A stretch of 64,000 nucleotides of DNA from AP-15 sp963789025 (lineage in GTDB: Bacteria > Pseudomonadota > Alphaproteobacteria > ATCC43930 > CGMCC-115725). Below the pieces are notes generated by a model that had not been told where the DNA came from, did not search any database, and saw nothing but the letters and a program-made list of their open reading frames with translations. Made by a program: the position numbers and the translations under genes. Within the stretch, counting starts at the first letter, position 1, and the number at the start of each line of letters is the position of its first letter. The stretch lies in NCBI GenBank assembly GCA_963789025.1, contig CAWBIT010000005.1, positions 620,001 through 684,000 on the forward strand. Direction: 5' to 3'. Below, piece after piece: positions 18,616 to 27,989 of this stretch.

Positions 18616-19374
18616 TCAGCTATTTATCCGATATATATAATATTTTTGGAATCCTCCAAAATGGCTTAGAAAGCTGCCTTGTGCGACGAGACGAAATGTA
18701 TCCAACCTATCTTTAACGGTGGGCTGAATAGGGGTGAGATATATAAATATTCCTTGATGCCCGGTCTTGCGAAGAGAGAACTGCAAGTTGTCTAAAACAC
18801 GAAGTGTCAAGGTTGCGGCAAACGGATTGTTGCAGAACACCACCTTGTTTCCAAATTGCGAAAATTCAAATTCGCCGGCATCCATATTTAAGGAAGTCGG
18901 GCACGTCTTAGTAACGACCTGTTCAATAAATATTGAAATGTTGGACCGAGCGATACCGTGCAAGGTCTCTGAAAATTCTACTCCGATTACGGATTCGAAA
19001 GGATACTGAGCGGCGATTAGCAAAACTCGGCCTTTTCCCGAGCCGAGATCAATGAAGGTAAAGCGGGAGAGATCAGTCCTCAACTGACGAAGTATTTTGT
19101 GGATCAGCGGTATCGCCGCCCCCTCGTAATGAACTGCATATCGCGCACCAGGCGCTGAGGTTTCTAAATTACGAATTGGGATCGGCGTTTGAGTGTCGAG
19201 CCCATATTTCAAGTCAAATTCCTCGTGGGCCCGAATGCTGCGTCGGATCAGCCATTCGCAACATGGCCAAATAAGGTTCCTTCCCACCAGAACGGCGGAG
19301 CTCTGCAACCCATTGTCGCTGATGTGCTGGACAAGTCTATCGGCGTAATATTTTGCGGAGGCGATGGGCTTCAT
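18616..19374 (-). CDS. Class I SAM-dependent methyltransferase
   Basis: About 252 residues from the ATG at 19374 (MKPIASAKYYADRLVQ); the frame runs on to ATG 19446 and TTG 19530 with nothing recognisable. The SAM loop is TFIDLGSGKGRVLLIAAQYP and the acidic strand that binds the ribose is VIGVEFS. The catalytic-region strand reads VVFCNNPFAATLTLRVL, with an NP-F motif resembling the N-P-F-Y motifs of other methyltransferases. It is related to the one at 21166 (LDVGCGKGRVLL, IGIELS, FFYNPFPFEIM). It is probably followed by the FemAB-like gene on the same strand. Base composition is lower in GC than in the flanking metabolic genes, suggesting acquired DNA. Acceptor unknown. Confidence 0.8.
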   Translation of the reverse strand: MKPIASAKYYADRLVQHISDNGLQSSAVLVGRNLIWPCCEWLIRRSIRAHEEFDLKYGLDTQTPIPIRNLETSAPGARYAVHYEGAAIPLIHKILRQLRTDLSRFTFIDLGSGKGRVLLIAAQYPFESVIGVEFSETLHGIARSNISIFIEQVVTKTCPTSLNMDAGEFEFSQFGNKVVFCNNPFAATLTLRVLDNLQFSLRKTGHQGIFIYLTPIQPTVKDRLDTFRLVAQGSFLSHFGGFQKYYIYRINS

Positions 19375-19801
19375 CAACCTTGAGTCCTGTGCTGTAACGG
19401 TGCGAGCCGCCGCGTCAGCATCGGTGAGCAACGACTGACACCTCATTTGGGAATTCTTGAATTTGCAATCAATGCCAGAAGGGGTTGCGGCGGAGTTCCT
19501 AAAAATCACGAGAGCGCCAGTCGATTTCAAGTCATCTTGACACTCTCCCGTTCGTCATGGCATCCTGCCTCAATAGCTAAACTATTTCTACGAAGCGTCG
19601 GCACGAAGATGTTGTGTCGTGAGAGCAGCCCATGTCATACAATCTCCGGCCAATGGCAAAGCGTCCGCGAGTTACCACCCTCGGTTGGCTTCATCTGGAC
19701 GTCCCGTCGGCACAACTCTTCAGGAATTTGGAGCAAGGCCATTGATCGGGCAATGTTTGAGGCACGTTGGTGGCGTGCACCACCCGTTGTCGGTAGAAAG
19801 G

Positions 19802-20719
19802 ATGGGAATAAATCCAGTCTGGGAGGTTCGGTCCGAAGTCCTCCACTTCCGACTTGGGCCATTTAGGCTCGGTGAGGTGAAGCTGAAGGCGTTCACGCTC
19901 GTTTCAAATCCTTTCGTGGTTGATGCGGAACTCGCGATGCCGATGGCTCAAGCGGCGGCGCAGGACTGTCGCGCTGCGGTCGTCTCTGCGATGCCGATCG
20001 GTAAGCGTTTTGCGACAATGTGCTTCGAGCGGGGTGCATTGCGGTATGCGGCCCGCTATGGTGATCGATATGTGGTGGACCTCCAAGGCTCATTTGCTGA
20101 ATACATAAAGAAGTTCTCCAAAAAATCCCGCGGCAATTTACAGCGCGCTGCGAAAAAGTTTGACAAGGGAACCGACTCGGGTGCCCCTATCCTAGAATTC
20201 AGAGGCCCATCCGAAATCACTGCATTCCGTGATATCGCAGTCGCGATTTCACGCGCATCGTACAAAAGCGACCTGGGCTGGGGTTTTCCGGAAGATGAAA
20301 ATTTTGCTCGCGAGATTGAACTCGATGCCGTTGCCGGTCGTGTACGCGGTTACGTGCTTATGTCGGGCCGTCAGCCCGCGGCCTACGTCTTCTGTCGAAT
20401 CGATCATGATGTCATCGTCTATAAGCACATCGGATACGATGAGAGGTTTGCACAGAGCTCGCCCGGCACCGTTCTTCTATACCTAATGCTGCAAAGGCTA
20501 TTCGAGGAAGGCGAATTCAGGCTCCTCGATTTTGACGGTACCGAATATTATGCGTATAAAGAATTCTTCTCAACTCATGCGATAAGTTGTGCACGGCTGT
20601 TCTGGTTTCGACCAAGGTTCCCCGAGATCGCGATTTTTGGAGCACACTGGGCACTGATGGCCACATGGCGGTTTGCTTCGCTGCTCCGTCATCACATTTG
20701 GCGCGGGAAGCGCGGATGA
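19802..20719 (+). CDS. Second FemAB/GNAT-like transferase (Acetyltransf_6)
   Basis: About 305 residues from ATG 19802; the open frame starts at 19619 but the first 60 codons show no conserved pattern. Core motifs parallel the first copy: AEYIKKFSKKSRGNLQRAAK, then GRVRGYVLMSGRQPAAYVFC and LLYLMLQRLFEEGEFRLLDF. The FDGTEYYAYKEFFST segment closes the second GNAT-like half. It lacks a signal peptide and should act in the cytoplasm on a donor-activated or lipid-linked substrate. It runs divergently from the first methyltransferase and is followed after about 450 bases by the second methyltransferase. The two FemAB/methyltransferase pairs therefore form a mirrored set. Confidence 0.72.
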   Translation: MGINPVWEVRSEVLHFRLGPFRLGEVKLKAFTLVSNPFVVDAELAMPMAQAAAQDCRAAVVSAMPIGKRFATMCFERGALRYAARYGDRYVVDLQGSFAEYIKKFSKKSRGNLQRAAKKFDKGTDSGAPILEFRGPSEITAFRDIAVAISRASYKSDLGWGFPEDENFAREIELDAVAGRVRGYVLMSGRQPAAYVFCRIDHDVIVYKHIGYDERFAQSSPGTVLLYLMLQRLFEEGEFRLLDFDGTEYYAYKEFFSTHAISCARLFWFRPRFPEIAIFGAHWALMATWRFASLLRHHIWRGKRG

Positions 20720-21165
20720 GTAAGTGCCCGCACCTACCTGCGCAGGACCCGGCAGTGAGAGTCTTCGAGTTTGACCCGCGTAATCGACGCGAGTCATCTC
20801 GGTGGCCCCAGCTAAGCGTAAATTCCAAAGCCGACCATGGCAGCATCATCAGCCTGCGCCACTTGAACTTGCCCTTGTGCGGCCCCTCGCCATAAGGTGA
20901 GCCCTTTCACTCATTGAAGGTTCCCATCTAATGGCCCGATGTTTACACCTGTCCAAACGTCAGGACAATACTACGACATCCCGGCTATTTTTGAGTTCCA
21001 CGACCGTCCTCAACTTTTTCAACAGCTGGGGTTGGCGCCAACACAACCAAGCTTTTTCTGGATGCGGTCAGCGATGCCGCGTTGTGCAGACCGAAGGAGC
21101 GAGATCATCGTATAGCCATGGTTCCGATATGACGCTTCGGAGTTGAGCGATCGCAGGAGCGCGAG
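20720..21165. other. Intergenic region with no gene recognised
   Basis: About 450 bases between the second FemAB-like gene and the second methyltransferase. Short frames exist on both strands but none has a convincing start, family match or coding pattern. No clear terminator was seen. Confidence 0.5.
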
Positions 21166-21864
21166 ATGTCAACGAGAGAATTGAAAAGCGCGCTGCAGAC
21201 CCGGTTCGCCTGGTGGACGAACCGGGCTCCAGCAATACTCTTCGACAGGCTGCGTGGGGTGGATACCATCCCGGGAGGGTTCGCCGGGGATCCAGCCGCC
21301 GCCGAGTTCGGAAGGGTTTATGCCTATGATCCCACCCCGTGGCGGGCCCTGAGCCGGTCACTGCGGGTTGCCGAGTTACGCGCCGAGAATTTTACCTTCC
21401 TGGATGTCGGCTGCGGAAAGGGAAGAGTCCTCTTGTCGGCGCTTGCGCTTCCTTTCGATCGCATCATCGGTATCGAACTCTCGCCGCTCCTCTGCCGCAT
21501 TGCCCAACAAAACATTACCAACGCCCGCTTTATATCGCGCAAGTGTACGGCTATAGAAATCATTTGCTCGGACGCGACCAAATATCGAATACCTCGGCTG
21601 CCGATGATCATCTTCTTCTACAATCCATTCCCGTTCGAGATAATGAAAATTGTGCTGTCTCACATCGTGAACTCGTATATAGAGGAGGCGCGTCCAATTT
21701 ATCTTATGTTTTATGCTTGCTCGTCGACGATGCCGTCCATCGCAGAGTTCCTGCCCGCAAGAACGGGTGGTCGCGCTCGGCGGTGCGTATCGACGACAAT
21801 TAGCGGTAGGACCGTCAACATATTTGAGCTACCCCACCGCCAAGTCCAAACTGTTGGGCTTTGA
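21166..21864 (+). CDS. Class I SAM-dependent methyltransferase (second copy)
   Basis: 232 residues. The SAM-binding loop is TFLDVGCGKGRVLLSALALP, the following acidic strand IIGIELSPLLCRIAQQNI, and the active-site strand IFFYNPFPFEIMKIVL. The layout matches the methyltransferase at 18616, so they are paralogues. The N-terminal 70 residues (DPTPWRALSRSL) position the substrate in such enzymes. The C-terminus is Arg-rich and short. ATG 21166 follows GGAGCGCGAG at a good distance. It is likely to modify a sugar or lipid made by this cluster; the acceptor is unknown. Confidence 0.8.
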   Translation: MSTRELKSALQTRFAWWTNRAPAILFDRLRGVDTIPGGFAGDPAAAEFGRVYAYDPTPWRALSRSLRVAELRAENFTFLDVGCGKGRVLLSALALPFDRIIGIELSPLLCRIAQQNITNARFISRKCTAIEIICSDATKYRIPRLPMIIFFYNPFPFEIMKIVLSHIVNSYIEEARPIYLMFYACSSTMPSIAEFLPARTGGRARRCVSTTISGRTVNIFELPHRQVQTVGL

Positions 21865-22054
21865 TTCCTCGGCAAGTCGTGTTCGCACCCCGGGCGCCTT
21901 GCCATCTCTCGAGGGCCAATCAGAAGCTTTTGCACGGAACTTCGATCGAGCGCCGCTGGCGCTAACAAAATCGTGAGTTATGAAATAACACACGCCCATC
22001 GCGAGGACGGAGCGTTCAGCATCCTGGCCCATTGCCTAATTTGCTCAGCCCAAG

Positions 22055-23548
22055 TCAGCTGTCTGCCTTGCGGGGACGGAGGATCCATCCCAGCACTTCG
22101 GCGCTCTCGCTTATCACCCGACTGCCGATCGCAAAAAGGGTGGCGCCGTAAGTTGCTGCCCCGGCGAAAGAAAGGAGAGCGAGCCGTACCAAAGGCAAAT
22201 CCACCTGGATTCGCGCAGCGAGCTCGCCCAGGATTAGCACGACCACGGTCATTGCCGCGGTGGCAGCCACAATCGCCCAAATCTGTGACCAGATCTCGGA
22301 AAATTTACCTTTCAACTCGGCCAGGGCTTCCTTGGCGAGGAAAATCATAACCGCGCAGTAAGCTGCAGTGTAGGACACAATCATCCCCGCCGCCCCGTTC
22401 CAGATTGCGCCGAGAACTGCCGCCCCCGGCATCGCGATCAACATCAGGACAGAGTACCAGAATAGGAACCTCTCCCGCCGGCGCGCGAGCATAACGCATG
22501 GCAGCACGCCGTCGACCGCGCGCACCGCCGCATAAAGACAAATCAGTCGAATCAGTGGGGCTGCTGACAACCATTTCGGCCCGAGCAGGACAGCAACCAT
22601 ATCGTCAGCGACAAGCGCGATGCCTGCTGACGTCGGCACGACGATTGCCGCGATAAGGCGCACCGCCCGATAGAAGGCCTCGCGCAAGCCATCGATGTCG
22701 TTCTGCAGCTCCGCCATGACCGGCGACGTCAGCATATTGATTACGGGCGAAATCTTCTGCCCCGGCAAATGGGCAACGTCATCTGCCATTGTGTAAATAC
22801 CCACAGCCGCTGCTTGGCCGGTAATCTTGCCAAGGACAAGTGAATTCGCGGCCTCCCGCAAGGACCACATAAATCGGATGCCGAGAGTCGCCAGGCTGAA
22901 ACGGACAACTTCCCTGACCCGTTCTCCTCCAATTCGAAACCCCGGAAGCCAGGGCGCGAAAGCAAAGGTTGCGACAGTGCGCACCGCCGGGCCCACAAGG
23001 TACCCGACTACCAATGTCCACACCCCCAATCCCCCAAGCGCGCAGCCAATGGTGACGGGTAGGGTCACCACCGCGCCGATGACCTCCGCCTGCGACACAC
23101 GGTCTAGTGCAAGCCGCTTGCGCAGCAGACTGTCGGAAACGACCCGGCAGGCCGTCAGAGGCACGACCAGAGACAAGACCGGAAGCACATCGGCGAGGGT
23201 CGGAACCGCTAACCAGCGGGCGATCGCGGGGGCGCCCAGGAGGAGAGCTGCGAAGAACGCCATGGCGAGCGTCATAGTGATCCAAAAGCAGGTATCGAGT
23301 TCCCGGCGGTTTAGATCGCGAAATTGGATGATCGCAGAGCCCAAACCCATCTCCGCGAGCATGCCTGCGTGCCCGGTGAAGGACGTGGCAAGCGCCATCA
23401 CGCCATAATCGGCGGGCACAAGGATTCGCGCGATGAACAATGTGGTGGCGAAGGTCAGCAGTTGTAGCACCCCGCGCGACCAGGCGATCCAGAACATCGA
23501 GCGGGCCACGCGCGCCCTCAGCGAGAATCGCTCCTGAGCGGGTATCAT
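22055..23548 (-). CDS. Lipopolysaccharide/exopolysaccharide flippase (MOP/PST family, WzxC-like)
   Basis: 497 residues with about 12-14 membrane helices. The start is typical for this family: ARSMFWIAWSRGVLQLLTFA, FIARILVPADYGVMALA and GLGSAIIQFRDLNRRELDT. The middle contains SLLRKRLALDRVSQAEVIGA and YTMADDVAHLPGQKISPVIN, both familiar from WzxC/AmsL-type proteins. Such proteins move undecaprenyl-linked repeat units across the inner membrane. It points toward the second methyltransferase (tail to tail), so the 17-23.5 kb genes plausibly form one glycan cluster though not one operon. No Wzy polymerase or Wzc/Wzz gene is present nearby. Confidence 0.9.
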   Translation of the reverse strand: MIPAQERFSLRARVARSMFWIAWSRGVLQLLTFATTLFIARILVPADYGVMALATSFTGHAGMLAEMGLGSAIIQFRDLNRRELDTCFWITMTLAMAFFAALLLGAPAIARWLAVPTLADVLPVLSLVVPLTACRVVSDSLLRKRLALDRVSQAEVIGAVVTLPVTIGCALGGLGVWTLVVGYLVGPAVRTVATFAFAPWLPGFRIGGERVREVVRFSLATLGIRFMWSLREAANSLVLGKITGQAAAVGIYTMADDVAHLPGQKISPVINMLTSPVMAELQNDIDGLREAFYRAVRLIAAIVVPTSAGIALVADDMVAVLLGPKWLSAAPLIRLICLYAAVRAVDGVLPCVMLARRRERFLFWYSVLMLIAMPGAAVLGAIWNGAAGMIVSYTAAYCAVMIFLAKEALAELKGKFSEIWSQIWAIVAATAAMTVVVLILGELAARIQVDLPLVRLALLSFAGAATYGATLFAIGSRVISESAEVLGWILRPRKADS

Positions 23549-24163
23549 TTCAGTTCAGTTGGGAGCTGCGATTGTGATAATCGCGAATCCGCGAAATTGT
23601 GATTCGGCCCGTGCCGACATACGACCCCGCCACGCATAGGCTCCGAAATCGCGCCGCAACATGTCAACAAGGCCGCACATCAGGCGGCCAAACGCATTAT
23701 TACCACGAGAATGGCGAGTGATAGCAAGATGCTCCGGTTACAAGACGCCGACCCGAGATCCCTCAGAGAACCTTTAGTTCTCCGCTGGCGCACCTCCGTC
23801 GGGCCGGCAGCGGCATCACGGGCTCTGTCGCCTGGGGCTTAACGAATACCCTCTGAATAGACGGGACAGGTTAATTTTTGGTTCGCGGCCAGAGGGTCGG
23901 TGACTCCATCCTATCGTTTACTAATTGCGGTAATCTCAATTCACTCAAAGAATAATATTGACAATCCGGCAGATTGCTGATATGTTCTCTCCGGATTCGG
24001 CGCTAATGCCAGGAAGATAGTCGAGTATCGACCAATTGCTGTGATAGCATAATTCTTTTAACTCTATATTCCGCAAGGCGTTGGGCTAAGGCTCACCCTG
24101 CCTCCGCAATGGAAGGATGTACATGACCGTTATCACCGATCACATTATATTAGAGGCGATCCT
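23549..24163. other. 615-base intergenic region, AT-richer, with a promoter-like site
   Basis: No gene is seen between the flippase start and the large secreted protein. The right half is markedly AT-rich for this genome (for example around 23930-23960 and 24040-24070). It contains the sigma-70-like hexamers described at 23958-23986. Confidence 0.6.
23958..23986 (+). promoter_or_regulatory. Sigma-70-like promoter for the large secreted protein
   Basis: TTGACA (23958-23963) is separated by exactly 17 bases from TATGTT (23981-23986). Transcription would start near 23993 and leave a 5' leader of about 170 bases before the ATG at 24164. Perfect -35 boxes are uncommon in a genome this GC-rich, and the region is AT-rich, so the match is unlikely to be casual. 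Confidence 0.5.
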
Positions 24164-27100
24164 ATGATCGGGAAATTTCTGTTCTTTCTGGCCACAGCCA
24201 CCACTACATTTCTTGGGCTATCTGCCGGCGCAGTCACGACGTCTCAAAACGTTGACATCATTGTCACCCATGGCGCGGCGCTGACAACGTTCACCTTCGT
24301 CAACGATACGGGGAATACCCTCCCTGCCGGGTCGCCGGTCAGCTTTGGGCAGTCATTCCGCTACGGCGACATCATGTCGGGCAGCTATCCGCTCATCCGG
24401 AACGCGGCGACGCATGTGGCATTGCCCGGCCAGCAATGGGACGAGATTTCGACGTGGCGCGAGAACGGCGGCAACGGCTCGTGGCGTCATGCGGTATGGG
24501 CGGCGTGGCTCCCCGCGGACGTTGCGGCTGGGGCAACCTTTCAGGTCGAGTTCGTGGTCGTGGCGGGAACCTATTCCGAGACCTCGCACCAATCATTGAG
24601 CGCGCTGTGTAGCGGCCCTGCCGCGCACCACCTCAAGATTCACTATACCGACCTGCGCAACCAGGACAATTCGGTGCGCGACAGCGGCGACGCCACCTTT
24701 GATGTTTGCAACAACATCAACAATACCGGCCGGGATGCTCCACGCCACGTGCGCGCTGGCAATGTCTATGACGAATACATAGTCAGCGGGGTCCCGGTCT
24801 ACACGAGCGGCCACCAGGACCCGCTGCTCTACGACCAGGCGATCATCGACATCTTCACCAAAGCGTCCGATGGCGTGTCGGCCGGCGATGTGCGGTGGGT
24901 GATACACAATCACAATTCATGGGAGAATGTCGCGGCCGGCAGCACCGGTAATGCCGGCAACCCCGGCCCCGCCGGTTTCGCCAACGATCCGCAGATGGTT
25001 TCTTACCGGGTCGAGATCGACGACGGCGCGAGCGATGTCCTTGACTGGAGCAACCTCGACGCAACGATCGCCAGCTCGAGCAATCCGATCGTGGCCGCTG
25101 CGGGTGTCGGTTGCAATGCCGCCGGCGAAACCTCTTGCCTGGACGTCCCCGCATCGACCGGCGCAAATAAGTGGTATCAGGGGCAGGCGACGCGGGTTTC
25201 CTGCACTGCCACATGCGTCGGCGGATTGAACAACGGGCAACTCTACTGGGTCTGGCCGTCGGGCAGCGCCGGTTCCGTCGGGGTCAACACGCAATACGTG
25301 TCGCCAATGCTAACGCCCTATGTCGGCGAGCCGTTCCCGCTGACGAGCTCGCAAGGCAGCGGCACGACCACCTTCTCGACGCGCGTGACGAGTTGGCATT
25401 TCGAAACCTGGCAGACGCTCGACTGGACCGGGCTCTCCAACTGGTCGCCGTTCGGCACGACGACACGCGTCACGCGGAAGGTTTATCCGACGTTCACGGC
25501 TGCCGAGGCGCGCTATTGGCAGGAGACAGGGCTCATCGTGCCGATCAATCTGTCACAGCCGACCGGCAACCTCGGGCCAGATTGGAGCAACGGGCTGGGC
25601 AATAATTACGAGCCAATGGGCCGGATGAACGTCATTGGCGGCAGCGGCGTTGGCACGAGACCTGATCTCGGGATCAGCGGAGAATATGCCGCAAAGGCGT
25701 TCATTACACAGGCGCAGGGGGATTGGGACCTGGCGCGCCTGTTCACTTATGGCACTTCGGTGCATGGGTTCTCTACTCTGCTCGACAAATCCACCGGGCG
25801 GTTGTCGGCGATGAATGGTGGCCCTCCATTGGGACCGGGGGGCAACGGCAACGGCAGCACCTATGCCGGGCTCGGCGCACTGCGCAATCAGATCAATTGG
25901 TACAACTGGAACCTCCCTGGCTGGTTGACAGGTATCGTTCAACCCGTGGATTTTTCGCCCAATCCGTCTTTCCATTACGCCGGGGGCACGCTGAACGGCG
26001 GCACCGGCATCGACCACATGCCGGCCTTCGACGGTTTTACTTACGAGATATTCGGCGATCGGCACTTCCTTGACATGCTGCAGTGGAACGCGATGCGCGA
26101 CTTCGCGCAGCAGCGACCTGGACCGGGACCGGATCTCGGCCAAGGATACTACCGGGACAACAACGCAACCTTCACCGATGGCAATGTCTACCACTATTGG
26201 GGGCTGATGACGATCTGCTTCCAAGGCCGCGGCTCGGCGTGGCTGATCCGCGACGTCACCTATGCGGCGACGTTTGGCGCCGATCCGAACACGACCTATC
26301 CGGATGGGGTTACCAAGAACTCCGAAAGGGCGGTGTTCGAGGATTACCTGACCGAGACGAGCAACTATTGGCCGATGTTCCTGGCGTTCCGGGACGGTCC
26401 CGGCAGCACCGGCTACAGCGGCTCGATCTATCCGCCGGACGAGCCCGACACGACCGGCGCGAGCGTCCTCATGGCGTCGTTTGTGGCGACCTATGTGTCG
26501 GGCGCGTCCTATATCATGGAGACCTTCCAGCACGTGCCGGTGGCGAGCACGTGGAACACCAAATTCCAACGGTATTATGAGGGAATACTCGGAGGACAGA
26601 TCGCTAACGCACCAGTGTCGTTTTACGGCATCGACTACAGCATTCAGCCGCAGATTTCGAACGGCAGCGCCTCCCAGCCGGGGTTTGGCGGCAATGTTGG
26701 GCAGTACATGAACGGCGTCGACGCGGCAGATTTCGGGTCGTATTCGACGCCTATGTATATATTGTCCGGCGGCCAGATGGAGAGCCAGGGCTATACAGTC
26801 ACGGCTGGTGACACGTTCAAGATGGTATATAACGGCTGGTACAACGCCCAAGATCAGAGCCCTACGGTGGATCAGCTTCCGGGGACTCGCTGGTTCACGA
26901 TCATGGGGCCAGTGGCAAATTCTGGCGGATCTCCCACTTGGTATGTTCAGTGTAACTCGGCTGACCATGCGGCATATCCCACCCAATGCCCCACTGCGGG
27001 TGGACCGTTTGTAGGATTTACCCACAACGGGGTAGCAGTCCCGAATTTGGAGCAGCACTGGCCGAAGTTCCGGTTCCAGTACGACCCCGGCCCCAACCAA

Positions 27101-27316
27101 GGCTACGTCGATCCCAATTATTCGCAATACGGCGGGCAGACCATCAATGGCCTAGCGGTGCTGGGTTACAATGTTAGCCACGCGACGGCCGACTTTCTTT
27201 CCCGCTGCGGGCCGGGGGCACACGGCGCCAACTGTTACAATCAGGCGCTGCCGAGCAACTGGTGGGACCCGACAATCGTCGTTCCGGGGCTGCCGGCGCC
27301 GCACAACGGCCTATAG
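24164..27316 (+). CDS. Large secreted protein of unknown function, possibly carbohydrate-active
   Basis: 1,050 residues with a clear signal peptide (MIGKFLFFLATATTTFLGLS, cleavage near 24). The N-terminal 150 residues have the pattern FTFVNDTGNTLPAGSPVSFG, then FRYGDIMSG, then a Trp-rich WRHAVWAAWLPADVAAG. This recalls the RIFT-barrel-like start of secreted proteins related to exo-rhamnogalacturonan-lyase-like families. The centre (about 430-820) is rich in Trp, Tyr, Asn and Gly (WYNWNLPGWLTG, MPAFDGFTYEIFGDRHFLDM), consistent with an alpha/alpha-toroid. Two Cys pairs and one C-terminal pair may form disulfides. No catalytic triad was identified, and there is no anchor or sorting tail. It has its own promoter and stands next to the polysaccharide genes. 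Function is a guess. Confidence 0.85.
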   Translation: MIGKFLFFLATATTTFLGLSAGAVTTSQNVDIIVTHGAALTTFTFVNDTGNTLPAGSPVSFGQSFRYGDIMSGSYPLIRNAATHVALPGQQWDEISTWRENGGNGSWRHAVWAAWLPADVAAGATFQVEFVVVAGTYSETSHQSLSALCSGPAAHHLKIHYTDLRNQDNSVRDSGDATFDVCNNINNTGRDAPRHVRAGNVYDEYIVSGVPVYTSGHQDPLLYDQAIIDIFTKASDGVSAGDVRWVIHNHNSWENVAAGSTGNAGNPGPAGFANDPQMVSYRVEIDDGASDVLDWSNLDATIASSSNPIVAAAGVGCNAAGETSCLDVPASTGANKWYQGQATRVSCTATCVGGLNNGQLYWVWPSGSAGSVGVNTQYVSPMLTPYVGEPFPLTSSQGSGTTTFSTRVTSWHFETWQTLDWTGLSNWSPFGTTTRVTRKVYPTFTAAEARYWQETGLIVPINLSQPTGNLGPDWSNGLGNNYEPMGRMNVIGGSGVGTRPDLGISGEYAAKAFITQAQGDWDLARLFTYGTSVHGFSTLLDKSTGRLSAMNGGPPLGPGGNGNGSTYAGLGALRNQINWYNWNLPGWLTGIVQPVDFSPNPSFHYAGGTLNGGTGIDHMPAFDGFTYEIFGDRHFLDMLQWNAMRDFAQQRPGPGPDLGQGYYRDNNATFTDGNVYHYWGLMTICFQGRGSAWLIRDVTYAATFGADPNTTYPDGVTKNSERAVFEDYLTETSNYWPMFLAFRDGPGSTGYSGSIYPPDEPDTTGASVLMASFVATYVSGASYIMETFQHVPVASTWNTKFQRYYEGILGGQIANAPVSFYGIDYSIQPQISNGSASQPGFGGNVGQYMNGVDAADFGSYSTPMYILSGGQMESQGYTVTAGDTFKMVYNGWYNAQDQSPTVDQLPGTRWFTIMGPVANSGGSPTWYVQCNSADHAAYPTQCPTAGGPFVGFTHNGVAVPNLEQHWPKFRFQYDPGPNQGYVDPNYSQYGGQTINGLAVLGYNVSHATADFLSRCGPGAHGANCYNQALPSNWWDPTIVVPGLPAPHNGL

Positions 27317-27440
27317 CCCATGATCAGAACCGCACGCGAGCGCCCGTCGCGACCGGTCGTGCCGGTGTCGCCGGCCTAAGGTGGATAGCGAACGGCCGGC
27401 CCGCTGTAGTGTTCGGTAATATTGTCTAAGGTGACGTAAT

Positions 27441-27464
27441 GAGGTCCCAGTGCGCTGGGACCTC
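27441..27464. terminator. Perfect 10-bp hairpin between convergent genes
   Basis: GAGGTCCCAG, loop TGCG, then CTGGGACCTC. It lies in the gap where the large secreted protein gene and the decarboxylase-like gene end toward each other, so it could stop transcription from both sides. Neither strand has a T run after it, so classic factor-independent termination is not assured. It could also be a protein-binding dyad. Confidence 0.45.
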
Positions 27465-27492
27465 AAGGCGTCGCCGAACCACAACATGGCGG

Positions 27493-27888
27493 TTAGATTC
27501 TGTTCAACGCCCCCTCGCTGACCAGTACTTCATGGGCGGCGCGGAATGCATCGAGCCCGGCCGGGATCCCGCAATAGGCTGTCGCATGCAGCAAGGCAGC
27601 TTTGATCTCCTCGACAGTAACGCCATTGTTGAGGGCGCCTTTAACGTGCAGCTTGATCTCAGGCGCCCGGTTTAAGGCAGTGAGCATCGCAAGGTTCATC
27701 AAGCTGCGTGTCTTTCGGTCGAGTGTTCCATCCCCCCACGCCCAGCCCCATGCCCAGGCGGTGGTCGCCCGCTGGAACGACATCATAAATTCGTCCGCGC
27801 GCGCCATCGAGGCGTCCACGTATTCGGCGCCTAGCACCTCGCGGCGGATCGGCATGCCTTTCTGGAATAGAGCGTCGTCTTCGGCCAT
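27493..27888 (-). CDS. Carboxymuconolactone decarboxylase family protein
   Basis: 131 residues from ATG 27888, preceded by GGGAGAAG. The frame matches small CMD proteins of the PcaC type: GDGTLDRKTRSLMNLAMLTA, then EIKLHVKGALNNGVTVEEIK and LLHATAYCGIPAGLDAFR. It lacks the CxxC of AhpD-like peroxidases, so a decarboxylase or isomerase-like role on lactone intermediates is more likely. A WAWGWAWGDG stretch is a usual feature of the subgroup. The aldo/keto reductase is just upstream on the same strand, about 100 bases away, so they may be co-transcribed. There are no other protocatechuate genes here. Confidence 0.88.
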   Translation of the reverse strand: MAEDDALFQKGMPIRREVLGAEYVDASMARADEFMMSFQRATTAWAWGWAWGDGTLDRKTRSLMNLAMLTALNRAPEIKLHVKGALNNGVTVEEIKAALLHATAYCGIPAGLDAFRAAHEVLVSEGALNRI

Positions 27889-27989
27889 GTCTTCTCCCTC
27901 TCGCAACTCGTTGCGGACTGTATCTCGCCAAGTGTCTCACAGGCCGGCTAGCTGGCCAACTTCTTGCTCATACACTACAAGGTTGATCG

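Noticed and set aside
25553..27127. A 524-codon minus-strand frame inside the large secreted protein gene
   Set aside because: It has no ribosome site or domain. The plus-strand frame has a signal peptide, promoter and full-length coding pattern.
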